Source: Ketobacter sp964016105 | GTDB lineage: Bacteria; Pseudomonadota; Gammaproteobacteria; Pseudomonadales; Ketobacteraceae | Reading direction: 5' to 3' | Assembly: GCA_964016105.1 (NCBI GenBank) | Contig: CAXHEX010000002.1 | Span: 310,001-374,000 of the forward strand | Length of the DNA: 64,000 bases | Shown here: in pieces, positions 39,115 to 48,027 of the stretch | Position numbering within the stretch: the stretch's first letter is position 1 | Layout of the letters: each line of letters opens with the position of its first letter | Translations under genes and position numbers: made by a program | The notes under the pieces: generated by a model | The model's database searches: none | What the model was told of the DNA's origin: nothing | Seen by the model: the letters and a program-made list of their open reading frames with translations, nothing else

Positions 39115-40719
39115 ATGAATTTTATGAAAAAAGCCGTCATCTATAGCAGTATTTCCGCTCTCCTGTTTCTGGCCACCAGCTCCATCTCCCAGGCAGAAAA
39201 CCTCAACGAAATATTTTCGCTGGCAAGAAAGGCGGACCCGGAATGGGCGGCAAAGAAGCAAAAGTACCTGGCAGACCGAGAAAAACTGGAACAGGCCTAT
39301 GGTGGATTATTACCCAGTGCAGAAGCATCTGGCAGCTGGGCAAAACAGTATTATGACGGGGGAACGCTGGGAGCCGACAGAGATGCAGCAACCCAGTGCA
39401 TCATCGATAACAACATCCCCTTTGATGTTTCTGGAATAATCGATTTTATTGACCTTTGCGATCGCGAGCTGTTTGGTTATCAAAGCATCGATCAGGACTA
39501 CGACGTAACCACCTACTCCCTCAGCGCCACTCAACCTCTATTTCGAATGGATCGATGGCACCGTTATAAGCGAGCAAGGGTTCTGGACAATGCAGCTAAA
39601 GCTGAACTGGCCAACAGCCAACAGGAACTGATGATTCGTTCCGCAGAAGCCTATTTCGGGGCTCTGCGCGCCCAGGAAGAACACCGACTGGCTCAGTCAG
39701 AAGAAAAAACCCTTCGCACCCAGCTCACTGAAATTAAAAACCGATACAAACTGGGGTTAATGCGGGATACCGACGTTTTTGAAGTTCAAGCTCAGCATGA
39801 TATCGCTAAGGCGGCGGTAATCGTGGCAAAAAGTCATTTTGACAGCGCCATGGAAAACCTGGTTATGCTGACCAACACGCCAATTCAACAGGTGAACCCC
39901 TTACCCAAAGATATTCCAGTGGAGCCACCACAACCTTTTGATCTTGCCGATTGGGAGGATTTCGCCCGTCGCACCAACTACACGCTCCTGGCTGCTCGAT
40001 TCGCTGCCGAAGGCGCAGAAAAAGAAATATTGGAAAGTAAAGCCGGCCACTCACCCACTGCTGATCTTTTTTTAAATTACTCTCACAGCGAAGTGGGCGG
40101 AGGCTTCACTCCTTCTGCTGACACCACAACCATCGGTGTTCGTTTTTCCCTTCCCTTGTATACCGGTGGAGCCACCTCTTCTCGCGTTCGGGAATCTGAG
40201 TATCGAGCACAGGAAGCGAAACACAACGTGGAGTTAGCCCGCCGCAACGCCATACGTGAGACTCGCCAGTATTACACGCGGGTAAATGCAGATGTGGCCA
40301 GTGTGCAAGCCCGACTGCGTGCGGTAAAATCCAATAACAGTTCACTTAGGGCTGTAAGAAACGGCTGGGAAAACGGCATACGCACACTGGCTGATGTACT
40401 CACATCCCAGCGAAACGTTTACCAGGCCCGCAAGGAATTCACCACATCCCGATATGATTACATTTTAAATACACTTAAACTTAAAAAAGCCGCTGGTGTA
40501 TTGTCCCCTGATGATTTACAAACCCTTAATAGCTGGCTCGATAGCCCCAACCCAGAAACCATTAGCACTGTGTTGGATGAGGAAGCGGACTATTTAGAAC
40601 AAGTGGACGATATTAAATTCGAAAGGGAATTGAAGACATTCGATGACGAAAAGAAATCATCGTCTAAGTCTCACAAGAGCCTTTACGATGCCTTTAAGGC
40701 CTGGCGTAAAGATGAATAG
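39115..40719 (+). CDS. TolC-family outer membrane efflux protein
   Basis: Outer-membrane channel of the type I secretion/efflux family, about 534 residues from the chosen start. A hydrophobic signal peptide (KKAVIYSSISALLFLA, ending SQAEN) precedes two TolC repeats. Family features include long heptad-like helices (for example residues 165-260) and the FSLPLYTGG strand followed by the second helical repeat. A Cys-containing loop of about 50 residues sits in the first beta segment. The C-terminal tail is highly charged and Lys/Ser-rich. The frame is open back to a TTG at 39064, but the signal peptide argues for ATG 39115 (or 39124). It is divergent from the NRPS cluster, so it may export the lipopeptide. 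No inner-membrane pump or adaptor is adjacent, so the substrate is inferred only. Confidence 0.9.
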   Translation: MNFMKKAVIYSSISALLFLATSSISQAENLNEIFSLARKADPEWAAKKQKYLADREKLEQAYGGLLPSAEASGSWAKQYYDGGTLGADRDAATQCIIDNNIPFDVSGIIDFIDLCDRELFGYQSIDQDYDVTTYSLSATQPLFRMDRWHRYKRARVLDNAAKAELANSQQELMIRSAEAYFGALRAQEEHRLAQSEEKTLRTQLTEIKNRYKLGLMRDTDVFEVQAQHDIAKAAVIVAKSHFDSAMENLVMLTNTPIQQVNPLPKDIPVEPPQPFDLADWEDFARRTNYTLLAARFAAEGAEKEILESKAGHSPTADLFLNYSHSEVGGGFTPSADTTTIGVRFSLPLYTGGATSSRVRESEYRAQEAKHNVELARRNAIRETRQYYTRVNADVASVQARLRAVKSNNSSLRAVRNGWENGIRTLADVLTSQRNVYQARKEFTTSRYDYILNTLKLKKAAGVLSPDDLQTLNSWLDSPNPETISTVLDEEADYLEQVDDIKFERELKTFDDEKKSSSKSHKSLYDAFKAWRKDE

Positions 40720-40994
40720 CCACATTGGTCAACTTAGGCTTGTACTTAGCCAGCAGTACAGCTAATGTTTGCGGCTGACGATATTCGATAACGAGAAGCA
40801 GGTGGGCCATTAGCAACGCCCAGCACTAATACTGATTAGTCACGGATATATGATGACTTAATTAGTTGTTACCGGTGAGTTGCTGAGCAAATACCTGACA
40901 CAAATATAAACACCACTTAAAGAACGAAGGGGATTCCGGCTCGAAGTATTGACACAGCAGGATGCGTGTTCGCCGAAGAGCTTGAATAATTTTG

Positions 40995-42725
40995 ATGGAT
41001 AAGAATAAACGATTTACTTCGATATCTTCCAATTTTGGGACACTGTCATGCGTAGGCACCCTTGCCGCAGCTATCAGCTTGGCCAGTACCGGTGCAAATG
41101 CGCAATTACTCCACAACCTTACAATTGGCAACGCCAAAGCGTTGGCCCTGGGCAATGCGGTTACTGCTGACCCCGTGGGAATAGATTCAATTCACTTTAA
41201 CCCTGCAGGTCTTTCGAAAGTAAAGGGAAGACAGCTAAATGTTAAAGTCATCGCTGCTCAAGTTAACCTGGATGGCAGCCTTGGTGAGCCCACTCAACCT
41301 GGGGATGACTCCCTCGCCTCCTACTACCGACTAAATTACGATCCAGCGGCAGACGAGTGCAACGGCACTGACCCTGGAGATCGCAACAATCCAAACCCCG
41401 TTCCACGTAGTGAACTAGTAGCTTGTTGGGGCGCAGACCCCGTAGCTAACCAGTCATTCACTGCAGATGGACCCGGCCTGATGCTGCCTTTCGTTGGATT
41501 CACCGAAATCCCTGTGCTGGCTTTCCCCGCCGGTGGCATCGCATTTGAAGACCCGGCCCGGGGCTGGACCTTTGGTACCGCTGTCTACACCCCTCAAGGT
41601 ATCGGTTACACCAGAGACAAAGATAACGCGGGGGCTTTTCAAGGCACATCTGTGGGCATCACACGCCTAACCTACTTCTCCCCCACTATCGCCATTCCGG
41701 TAAACGATAAATTGTCTTTCGGTGTCGGGGTGAACTTTTCTTACCAGGGTTTAGGATTGGAAACAAAGATCCGAGCGCCCCTTGAAACCACCAACTTTTT
41801 GAACCAACTGGAAGACATTGGTGCGGCCATTGGTTTAGATGACCTGTACATACTGCGGCCCTACGATGAAGTGGGCCTGTTGAATATTGAAGCCGAAGAT
41901 TTGTTTTCAGTGGGATTCAACTTTGGCATTCTCTACGAACCCAACGACTGGCTGTCCTTCGGATTTGTTTATCAAAGTGAAACCACATCTGAGTTAAAAG
42001 GCGATTATTCCATGAAGAATACTGAAGCCTTCGTCCATACAGCAGAGGGCATACACTCACTAGGCCTGGATTTGGTGGGAACCATCTTCGACGGCGCCCG
42101 CTTCAATGTTCAAGAAGTTGAGACTGGTACCGTGGAGCTGGAGTACATACTACCCCAGAGTTTTGCCTTTGGAACGTCTATCAAAGTACTCCCTAATCTC
42201 AAAATAAATGTGGACATGAAGTGGATTGAGTACAGCGTGTGGGACGAGCTGGAGTTCAATTTCTCTAATAACGTGGACTTCCTTAGCTTATCCAGTGTGA
42301 TTTATGGCTTAGCTCCAAATCTCAAAGATAATGCTGACCCAGATGCCATGCGCTTTCGACGCGAATATGACGATGTACTCTCGTTTGCTATTGGTGGTGA
42401 ATACCAGTGGAATGATAACCTCGTGTTGCGTGCAGGCTACGAGCCAAGAAAAAGCTCAATCCCCGAATCTTCTGCTGACATCCTATTTCCAATTGGAGAA
42501 GCAGATCTTTACACAGTGGGATTCGGATTGCAGCTGGACAGTAAGTCACGGGTAGATGGCGCATTTGGCTATCTGACTTCAGATCAGGACATTGCAGCTT
42601 GTGCTTCCGGAAACTTAAATACCTGTGCTGAAGGCGACGTGGTTTATAACCCTTATTACTCTATGCCCTTCAAGACTGAAACAGAAGCATTCATCTTTAC
42701 TTTGTCCTACGACAAAAAGTTCTAA
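40995..42725 (+). CDS. OmpP1/FadL-family outer membrane transporter
   Basis: Takes up long-chain fatty acids or other hydrophobic compounds across the outer membrane. About 576 residues with a signal peptide ending near GANAQ. The mature N-terminus has the family hatch pattern (IGNAKALALGNAVTADPVG, then FNPAGLS). Alternating beta strands run to a C-terminal LSYDKKF ending in aromatic Phe, as barrel-assembly substrates do. Two Cys pairs lie in loops (around residues 119-143 and 537-546). A TTG lies directly before the chosen ATG. The 275-bp gap after TolC contains a TTGACA but no matching -10 box, so the promoter is uncertain. A strong inverted repeat follows the stop. Confidence 0.9.
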   Translation: MDKNKRFTSISSNFGTLSCVGTLAAAISLASTGANAQLLHNLTIGNAKALALGNAVTADPVGIDSIHFNPAGLSKVKGRQLNVKVIAAQVNLDGSLGEPTQPGDDSLASYYRLNYDPAADECNGTDPGDRNNPNPVPRSELVACWGADPVANQSFTADGPGLMLPFVGFTEIPVLAFPAGGIAFEDPARGWTFGTAVYTPQGIGYTRDKDNAGAFQGTSVGITRLTYFSPTIAIPVNDKLSFGVGVNFSYQGLGLETKIRAPLETTNFLNQLEDIGAAIGLDDLYILRPYDEVGLLNIEAEDLFSVGFNFGILYEPNDWLSFGFVYQSETTSELKGDYSMKNTEAFVHTAEGIHSLGLDLVGTIFDGARFNVQEVETGTVELEYILPQSFAFGTSIKVLPNLKINVDMKWIEYSVWDELEFNFSNNVDFLSLSSVIYGLAPNLKDNADPDAMRFRREYDDVLSFAIGGEYQWNDNLVLRAGYEPRKSSIPESSADILFPIGEADLYTVGFGLQLDSKSRVDGAFGYLTSDQDIAACASGNLNTCAEGDVVYNPYYSMPFKTETEAFIFTLSYDKKF

Positions 42726-42738
42726 CCGACTCGATACG

Positions 42739-42768
42739 GCAGCCCAAATCTCGAATGGTTTGGGCTGC
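42739..42768. terminator. Convergent-gene hairpin
   Basis: A perfect 10-bp stem (GCAGCCCAAA/TTTGGGCTGC, 10-nt loop) lies between the convergent FadL-type and MaoC genes, 13 bp after one stop and 22 bp after the other. There is no long T-run, but it probably ends transcription from both sides. Confidence 0.6.
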
Positions 42769-42790
42769 ACCTAACTCACGCTACAGAAGG

Positions 42791-43252
42791 CTAAGCAAAA
42801 TACATAACTAGCCAATCACAGATCAATGCGGGTTTAGATTCACCCTCTATTTCCACCGAATATTCCGCAGAGAACAGGAACTGGCCTGGGTTTTTCTCCA
42901 CCACGTCTTTTAGGGTAGCCACTGCCCTTACACGGGAACCGGTTTTTACCGGTGCCAGAAAACGAATCTTATCAAAGCCGTAATTCATGCCCATCTGCAT
43001 GTTCTTAGGAACCACGATTTCATCCATATTCAGCTGAAAATAGGGCAACAATGATAGGGTAAGAAAGCCGTGGGCAATGGTGCCGCCAAAGGGCGTATGC
43101 TGTGCTTTATCGGGGTCAACATGGATAAATTGGTGATCCAGAGTTGCATCGGCAAAAGCATTTATTCGATCTTGATCTATTTGAAACCATTCCGACTGCC
43201 CCATGGGCTTTCCAATGTAATCTTTAAGACTTAATGCATCCACTTCTTTCAT
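42791..43252 (-). CDS. MaoC-family (R)-specific enoyl-CoA hydratase
   Basis: A 153-residue hot-dog-fold protein. It has the MaoC/PhaJ catalytic pattern: Asp and His in DATLDHQFIHVDP, followed by TPFGGTIAHGFLTLSL. Family members hydrate trans-2-enoyl-CoA to (R)-3-hydroxyacyl-CoA, linking beta-oxidation to polyhydroxyalkanoate or other lipid synthesis. The length is typical. It is the last gene of a five-gene minus-strand run. The upstream 83-residue protein may relate to polyhydroxyalkanoate granules, which would fit a PhaJ-like role, but no PHA synthase is present here. Confidence 0.9.
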   Translation of the reverse strand: MKEVDALSLKDYIGKPMGQSEWFQIDQDRINAFADATLDHQFIHVDPDKAQHTPFGGTIAHGFLTLSLLPYFQLNMDEIVVPKNMQMGMNYGFDKIRFLAPVKTGSRVRAVATLKDVVEKNPGQFLFSAEYSVEIEGESKPALICDWLVMYFA

Positions 43253-43315
43253 TCTTATTCCTCTGAAAAATCCAAATTAAAATAATAAAAAAGCCAAACC
43301 TTCGGGAAAAGCCTG

Positions 43316-43567
43316 TTACCGATTGAAGAGTTTTTCTAATTGGTTTTCAACCAGACTCCAGGGAATCAACAAAGGCTTTTTAGTCACCGTCAACGTACAC
43401 TGGGTACCATTCACTACGTATTCAATATTAAACCCCTTACCCTTGGCGTACCCGCTTTCAATGTCCCCTTTGAATTCTATATTATGGTGATCAGCCAGCT
43501 CATGCAGCTTATCCACAATCACCTGGGGATCTTCTGGCAACTCTCCTGTAACGGACCTCATATACAC
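43316..43567 (-). CDS. Small protein, possibly polyhydroxyalkanoic acid system family
   Basis: 83 residues with no signal peptide or membrane segment. The layout is an N-terminal helix (VDKLHELADHHNIEF), a central beta region around YAKGKGFNIEYVVNG, then KKPLLIPWSLVENQLEKLF. This resembles the small polyhydroxyalkanoic-acid-system/granule proteins, whose order is helix, beta meander, amphipathic helix. That match is from memory and tentative. It sits 63 bp upstream of the MaoC gene and 76 bp after tatD on the same strand, so it is probably co-transcribed. Confidence 0.55.
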   Translation of the reverse strand: MYMRSVTGELPEDPQVIVDKLHELADHHNIEFKGDIESGYAKGKGFNIEYVVNGTQCTLTVTKKPLLIPWSLVENQLEKLFNR

Positions 43568-43643
43568 TCCACATTAAACTCATTCTGACAGCAAACAAAG
43601 TCTATACTAACACGGCTTTAAAATACCTATGGGAACTTGTAGT

Positions 43644-44435
43644 TTAATATGATCTTTCCAACTTCAAAGAGAAAAGCTCCATCACATTACGGCTAGTGGA
43701 TTTAGCGAGTTCAACGCCACTACAATGGCGGATTTCAGCCAGAATTTCGGTTATTTTGAATAGGTTTTCCGGCGAATTGGGCTGATTCTTCGCAAATGCC
43801 GGTGGAATATCCGGAGCATCTGTCTCTAACACAATGTCTTCATCCCCCAGGGCGCGGAAAATGCTACGCAGTTTGTTGGCGCGCTCATAGGTTGCCGCCC
43901 CACCGAACCCCAACTTAAAACCCAATGACACCAATACCTGGGCCTGTTGTAAACTGCCAGAGAAAGCATGCACAATGCCCCCCTGCTGGAACCGCAGCTT
44001 ACGCACACTTTTTGCGATTAAATCATGGGTCTTGCGGGCGTGAACAATCACTGGCAACTTCATTTGCTGGGCTAATTTAAGCTGGGCTTCAAATAGGCTG
44101 ATTTGTTGATCCAGATTGTTCCTACCTGTTAAGGCATCAAGACCGATCTCCCCCACAGCCACGGCGCCCTGCTCTAGCATTTGTGGCAACGCATCCAGAT
44201 CATCACCGCAGTGGCTTGACATAAAACAAGGGTGAAGACCAAAACAGGGGAACAACATTTCACTCTGATCACACACCAATTTAAGATTTTTCCAACGGCA
44301 CCGGGTTACTCCAGGCACCAAAACCCCGAGCATACCCAAGGCACCACAGCGCTCTAGTAACTCGTGGCGATGACTGTCAAACACGTCAAAATCTATATGA
44401 CAATGGCTATCAATCAAAGGCAGTGGTTCGGGCAT
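43644..44435 (-). CDS. tatD: TatD-family metal-dependent hydrolase (DNase)
   Basis: About 264 residues of TIM-barrel amidohydrolase fold. Metal ligands are visible: DSHCHIDF at the N-terminus, GEIGLD in the middle, PVIVHAR, IVHAFSG and ETDAPDIPP near the end, all in family order. TatD enzymes are cytoplasmic 3'-5' nucleases or related hydrolases. I start at ATG 44435; the frame is open to 44567, but the extra 44 residues are Cys/Arg-rich and unlike the family. The start lies 2 bp after the GMC oxidoreductase stop, so translation is probably coupled. A link with GMC chemistry is not obvious. Confidence 0.92.
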   Translation of the reverse strand: MPEPLPLIDSHCHIDFDVFDSHRHELLERCGALGMLGVLVPGVTRCRWKNLKLVCDQSEMLFPCFGLHPCFMSSHCGDDLDALPQMLEQGAVAVGEIGLDALTGRNNLDQQISLFEAQLKLAQQMKLPVIVHARKTHDLIAKSVRKLRFQQGGIVHAFSGSLQQAQVLVSLGFKLGFGGAATYERANKLRSIFRALGDEDIVLETDAPDIPPAFAKNQPNSPENLFKITEILAEIRHCSGVELAKSTSRNVMELFSLKLERSY

Positions 44436-44437
44436 AG

Positions 44438-45961
44438 TCAACCATTGGCAAGAATTCCGTCTGCAATATAGTGGGACAGAGCGTAAACAGTCTCCTGAGG
44501 ATTTACAATTATAGACGTGGGAAACAAGCTGGCGTCTGCCACATAGAGCCCGGCCACATCGTGACATTCTCCGTTTGGCGCGATCACCGACTGGGTAGCA
44601 TCTGCCCCCATTCTCATGGTGCCTTGGGGATGATAGGACACCATTCTAAAAGCAAATGGATTATTCTCAATGCTTTCAATTACAGACTCGATCTGATCTT
44701 CTGTTTCAATGACTCGGCGATCTGCCGTGGGCAAATAAACACGCTCTGCTCCCGCTGCCAAATAGATTTTGGTGGCCGCTTTCAAAGCTTGCTTCATGGC
44801 GGGAAAATCCTGGTCCGACAGACGATAATCTATTTCCACCTTGTCTTTGTTCCAACGCACTTCCCCCACACTATGATCATGTATCAAGGTTACGCAGGAA
44901 GCGTACTTTTTCGCTTTGGACATAAAATCCATATACGGTTGCCCAGTGCCGGGCTCAGTGGACATACCTAATTCAATGGGCCCTGCGCCACCACCTTCCA
45001 AAACGAAACCGCCCTTATCGGGGTGCTCGAATTCATCTACATATACTCCCAGCATAGCACCTCGCCAGGTGTAGATATCGTCTTCGAATTGCGCAATCAT
45101 CATGGTAGAAGGATGGCAAGCGAAGTTTTTACCCACCTGGCCGCTACGATTGCCCAGCCCGCTTCTCTGAAATAACGCGGGAGTTTGAATGGCACCGGCC
45201 GCAACAACAACTTTTTTGGCAGCCACTGAGAGCTGACATAGTGTATTACCGGACTCCGGGTCCGTCACCCTGGCGCGCACACCCGTAGCCTTACCATCTT
45301 GAACCAGAATTTCATCAACGGTAGTGTCACAAAATATTTTTGCTCCATAGTGGCTGGCCCAGGGCAAGTAGGTCACCAGCATGGATTGTTTACGATCAGT
45401 TTTACACCCAGATAAACAATGTCCTGTTAAACCACATTGCTTGGTGTTCCTGTGCAAAGGTTTAACAGACCATCCCAAAGCCTCAGCCCCTTTTTGTAGC
45501 TTGCGAGAATTTTCATTGATCTCGTGGGGCTGGTTTTGATGGATGTGGAGATTGCGTTCTACTTTTTCAAAATAAGGATCTAGAACCTGTTTGGTTAGAT
45601 GGGTTAAGCCGAATTTCTGATGCCATTCCTGCAAAATAAATTCGGGCACCCTAAAGGCCACACAACCATTAACGACGGTGGATCCCCCCAGACAGCGGCC
45701 CTGTAACACCAGAAGATCACCCTGAGTATTGGCCTGGTTTCCTTTGTCCTGGTACAGGGTAGTGAGCATGTGCGCAAATTTTTCATTGAAATTGCTTGAG
45801 GGTACATAGGGGCCCGCTTCCAATACAGCCACCGACTTGCCGGCCTTGGCCAATTCATAGGCCATAACAGCTCCCCCGGCGCCAGAGCCCACTATGACTA
45901 CGTCCACATCAAGCTTCAATCTATTGGATGTAACATCAGCTGCGGTTATGACTTTTAACAT
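44438..45961 (-). CDS. GMC-type FAD-dependent oxidoreductase
   Basis: A 507-residue flavoprotein of the glucose-methanol-choline family that oxidises an alcohol group. The N-terminal ADP-binding motif is VDVVIVGSGAGGAVMAYELA, followed by GRCLGGSTVVNG. The FAD domain returns with VVVAAGAIQTPALFQ, and the C-terminus has the catalytic region (SYHPQGTMRMG, then VNPQETVYALSHYIAD). A Cys cluster (QCGLTGHCLSGCKTDRKQS) resembles that of long-chain alcohol oxidases and gluconate-type dehydrogenases. There is no signal peptide; the upstream gene encodes a Tat-exported small-subunit-like partner, so co-export is possible. The substrate is unknown; sterols, long-chain alcohols and sugars all fit. Confidence 0.93.
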   Translation of the reverse strand: MLKVITAADVTSNRLKLDVDVVIVGSGAGGAVMAYELAKAGKSVAVLEAGPYVPSSNFNEKFAHMLTTLYQDKGNQANTQGDLLVLQGRCLGGSTVVNGCVAFRVPEFILQEWHQKFGLTHLTKQVLDPYFEKVERNLHIHQNQPHEINENSRKLQKGAEALGWSVKPLHRNTKQCGLTGHCLSGCKTDRKQSMLVTYLPWASHYGAKIFCDTTVDEILVQDGKATGVRARVTDPESGNTLCQLSVAAKKVVVAAGAIQTPALFQRSGLGNRSGQVGKNFACHPSTMMIAQFEDDIYTWRGAMLGVYVDEFEHPDKGGFVLEGGGAGPIELGMSTEPGTGQPYMDFMSKAKKYASCVTLIHDHSVGEVRWNKDKVEIDYRLSDQDFPAMKQALKAATKIYLAAGAERVYLPTADRRVIETEDQIESVIESIENNPFAFRMVSYHPQGTMRMGADATQSVIAPNGECHDVAGLYVADASLFPTSIIVNPQETVYALSHYIADGILANG

Positions 45962-45999
45962 AGTATTATTCTTTTTTTATTGACCATAAGAACAGAGTG

Positions 46000-46590
46000 C
46001 TAAAGCTTCGGTAGTGGCGCATCCCCAAGAGATTTTAACCCCCATTTGTCGGACACCGGTCCATCAAAGGCAAGTGGAGACCAGGTTCTCTCGTCTTGCC
46101 AGTAGCTTGCGTACACCAATTTTTTTAGGATAGTTATAATCCCTTGCTGCATATAGTGACCGTTCTGCCACTCATCAATGTACGCCAGGGCTTCTGATCC
46201 TTGCAGCCGGGTAAATCGACTAAAGCGCCCACCCAGGAACCAACCTCCGTACTCAAACAGGTTAATGGCCACACCCAAATTGCCACGTATTTCTTCGGAA
46301 CTCTGAGAGAACATTTGATCGAGATTGGCAATGAGAGGAATCTCTGAAAGCGGTGTCAACTGGCTACCCGTAGGTAACAGCAGGTTCGCAAGGTGGTTAA
46401 AAAAATCCACCTGCTGGGCTGTTAAAGCGCGCCCGGTGGACGCTTTGCCCCCACTATCACACCCAAGCAAAGGGACAGCTCCTAGCAGACATGCCCCTTT
46501 AGAGGCATAAACAAGGAACCGTCGCCGGGACAGAGGGGCCAATTGAGATTCAATATCCCTAAGCGCCACAGATTGCCACTGACTAGTCAT
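46000..46590 (-). CDS. Gluconate 2-dehydrogenase subunit 3-like Tat-exported protein
   Basis: 196 residues. The N-terminus has a twin-arginine motif (SRRRFLVYASKG) and a hydrophobic stretch ending LLGC, which could also be a lipobox. The rest resembles gluconate 2-dehydrogenase subunit 3, the small subunit that accompanies GMC dehydrogenases and carries them to the periplasm (family knowledge). GGAG lies 6 nt before the ATG. The GMC gene begins 38 bp downstream. No cytochrome c subunit is present, so the electron acceptor is unknown. Two 17-bp direct repeats lie just upstream. Confidence 0.8.
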   Translation of the reverse strand: MTSQWQSVALRDIESQLAPLSRRRFLVYASKGACLLGAVPLLGCDSGGKASTGRALTAQQVDFFNHLANLLLPTGSQLTPLSEIPLIANLDQMFSQSSEEIRGNLGVAINLFEYGGWFLGGRFSRFTRLQGSEALAYIDEWQNGHYMQQGIITILKKLVYASYWQDERTWSPLAFDGPVSDKWGLKSLGDAPLPKL

Positions 46591-46604
46591 ATCTTCTCCA
46601 GATA

Positions 46605-46660
46605 GGAAATGACTTAAAAGTCTACTCAGAATCAGATAGTACTGGAAATGACCTAAAAGT
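46605..46660 (-). promoter_or_regulatory. Paired 17-bp direct repeats upstream of the GMC operon
   Basis: GGAAATGACTTAAAAGT (46605-46621) and GGAAATGACCTAAAAGT (46644-46660) differ at one base and are 39 bp apart. They begin 15 bp upstream of the dehydrogenase-subunit start, within the 194-bp divergent region. Such spacing suggests binding sites for a regulator on one face of the DNA. Confidence 0.5.
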
Positions 46661-46784
46661 ACCCTATGGATGACAATTTAGATCAAGATTGATGGTTTGA
46701 TTTGGGTCAATCGACTGTAATTGGAACCGCGCTACTCTCAATGGGTAACAATCAATATGAGATACAACCAATTAAGGATCGACA

Positions 46785-47033
46785 ATGTCATTAGAAAAGC
46801 ATGATTTATTGCACGAGTTCCCCGAAAGCAGAGAGGCTATTCACGAACTAAAAATGAACAATGGCCACTTCGCTAGACTGTTCGATCAGTATCATGAGAA
46901 AGATCATGAGGTACATCGGATTGAGTCCGGTGCTGAAAACACCAGTGATGACTACCTGGAAACACGCAAAAAAGAAAGGCTCGCTCTGAAAGACGAACTA
47001 TTCAAAATGATTCAAGCCCACGGCGCAAAATAA
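46785..47033 (+). CDS. DUF465 (YdcH-like) small protein
   Basis: 82 residues, highly charged and helical, with the DUF465 pattern: HDLLHEFPESREAIHELK, FARLFDQYHEKDHEVHRIE, then KKERLALKDELFKMI near the end. The family forms short helical hairpins and its function is unknown. AAGGA precedes the ATG by 7 nt. It is a single-gene unit that shares a terminator with the convergent barrel-protein gene. Confidence 0.9.
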   Translation: MSLEKHDLLHEFPESREAIHELKMNNGHFARLFDQYHEKDHEVHRIESGAENTSDDYLETRKKERLALKDELFKMIQAHGAK

Positions 47034-47061
47034 GAAAGGGGGGAACCCCTCTTTCTTATTT
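47028..47061. terminator. Bidirectional intrinsic terminator
   Basis: A long inverted repeat (AAATAAGAAAG/CTTTCTTATTT around a G-run/C-run core) spans the ends of the convergent DUF465 and outer-membrane protein genes. It includes both stop codons. The A-rich left arm and T-rich right arm give a T-tract on each strand. Confidence 0.75.
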
Positions 47062-47850
47062 ATCAACGCAGACAAGCCCGCCTACGGTTTCTTTATATTC
47101 ATCGCGGCACGCTGTTAAGCCACGGCTTTTTTCATTAGCCCGTTTATTAGCTCCACTTCTCCAGTTGGCCTTTTGCTTGAAGTTCCATCGAACCCCCAAC
47201 ATATAGCCAAAAGTGTGATAACTCCTGTCGCGAAACTCAGCATGCAAGTAAATAATATCCCCAAACAGCATGACATTATCCATCACTTGGAACTCCAGCC
47301 CGAGCGACAAATAGGGATCTGAATCATCAAATGCTGTAGCAGGTCTTTTTGTGGGGCCAGACTCAAGCACGCCGTTTTCGTACACAGTTTCCGTCACAGT
47401 AAGCTCAATGTCCCACATCATATACCCAGCTTTTCCATACAGGGTAAAGTCCTCACCCAAAGGCAAATAACCCTTCACTGCCAGACCGTAGCCAAAGATA
47501 TTGCCCAATAATTTATCCTGAAACTCAGTAACGGTTGCACCCGCCACGTCGCGGGTAAGATCAAAGGTTTCTGCGTCGCCGAAGTCCTGGTAGAACAACT
47601 CCAGAGCCAAATTGTCTCTAATGTGATATCCAATATTAAAAGCAAAGGTGGTGGCGGAATCCTCAACTGTCACCACCCGATCTTCATTGGGCTGGACCGC
47701 TGGCGCCTCCCAAAAAGTATAATCGGAATATCCAGCCCCCAAAGACATATAGGAATTGCCCTCGCCAGCCAGGGTACCCGCTGCAGCAATGGTGCTCCCC
47801 ATAGGAAAAAACAACGACACAAGGAGCAATCCTTTGTTCTTGAACTTCAT
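47056..47850 (-). CDS. Outer membrane beta-barrel protein (OmpA-like/porin type)
   Basis: 264 residues. A signal peptide (NKGLLLVSLFFPMGSTIAAA) is followed by an eight-strand-like barrel: YMSLGAGYSDYTFW, FNIGYHIRDNLALELFY, GLAVKGYLPLGEDFTLYGK, LSLGLEFQVMDNVMLFGD and FGYMLGVRWNF. The barrel closes near residue 226. A basic tail of about 38 residues with two Cys follows, which is unusual for this fold. The role is unknown; small barrels of this type serve structural or stress functions. It has its own upstream space and is not clearly part of an operon. Confidence 0.8.
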   Translation of the reverse strand: MKFKNKGLLLVSLFFPMGSTIAAAGTLAGEGNSYMSLGAGYSDYTFWEAPAVQPNEDRVVTVEDSATTFAFNIGYHIRDNLALELFYQDFGDAETFDLTRDVAGATVTEFQDKLLGNIFGYGLAVKGYLPLGEDFTLYGKAGYMMWDIELTVTETVYENGVLESGPTKRPATAFDDSDPYLSLGLEFQVMDNVMLFGDIIYLHAEFRDRSYHTFGYMLGVRWNFKQKANWRSGANKRANEKSRGLTACRDEYKETVGGLVCVDK

Positions 47851-47964
47851 ATACGTACCTTTATTTATTATGAATTATGGTGGTCTACGCTTAATTTACA
47901 GCCAAGACTTGCAAGAAATCAACGCTGGCAAAACACCGGTAACAAAATACCCGGCAAGTTCATA

Positions 47965-47992
47965 CAAAAAAGCCCGGCGTAAGCCGGGCTTT
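47965..47992 (-). terminator. Intrinsic terminator of etfB-etfA
   Basis: A perfect 10-bp stem (AAAGCCCGGC/GCCGGGCTTT, GTAA loop) lies 36 bp after the etfA stop. On the minus strand it runs into a T6 tract, a textbook Rho-independent terminator. The remaining 47851-48027 space shows no gene. Confidence 0.85.
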
Positions 47993-48027
47993 AAATGGGG
48001 TCACCACTGCAACCATTACCAGAGAAC

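Noticed and set aside
39037..43387. Similar 20-nt stretches near 39040 and 43370 (TCAACAAAGGCTTTT core)
   Set aside because: One is non-coding and the other lies inside a gene in a sensible codon context; only two copies, no structure around them, so probably chance.
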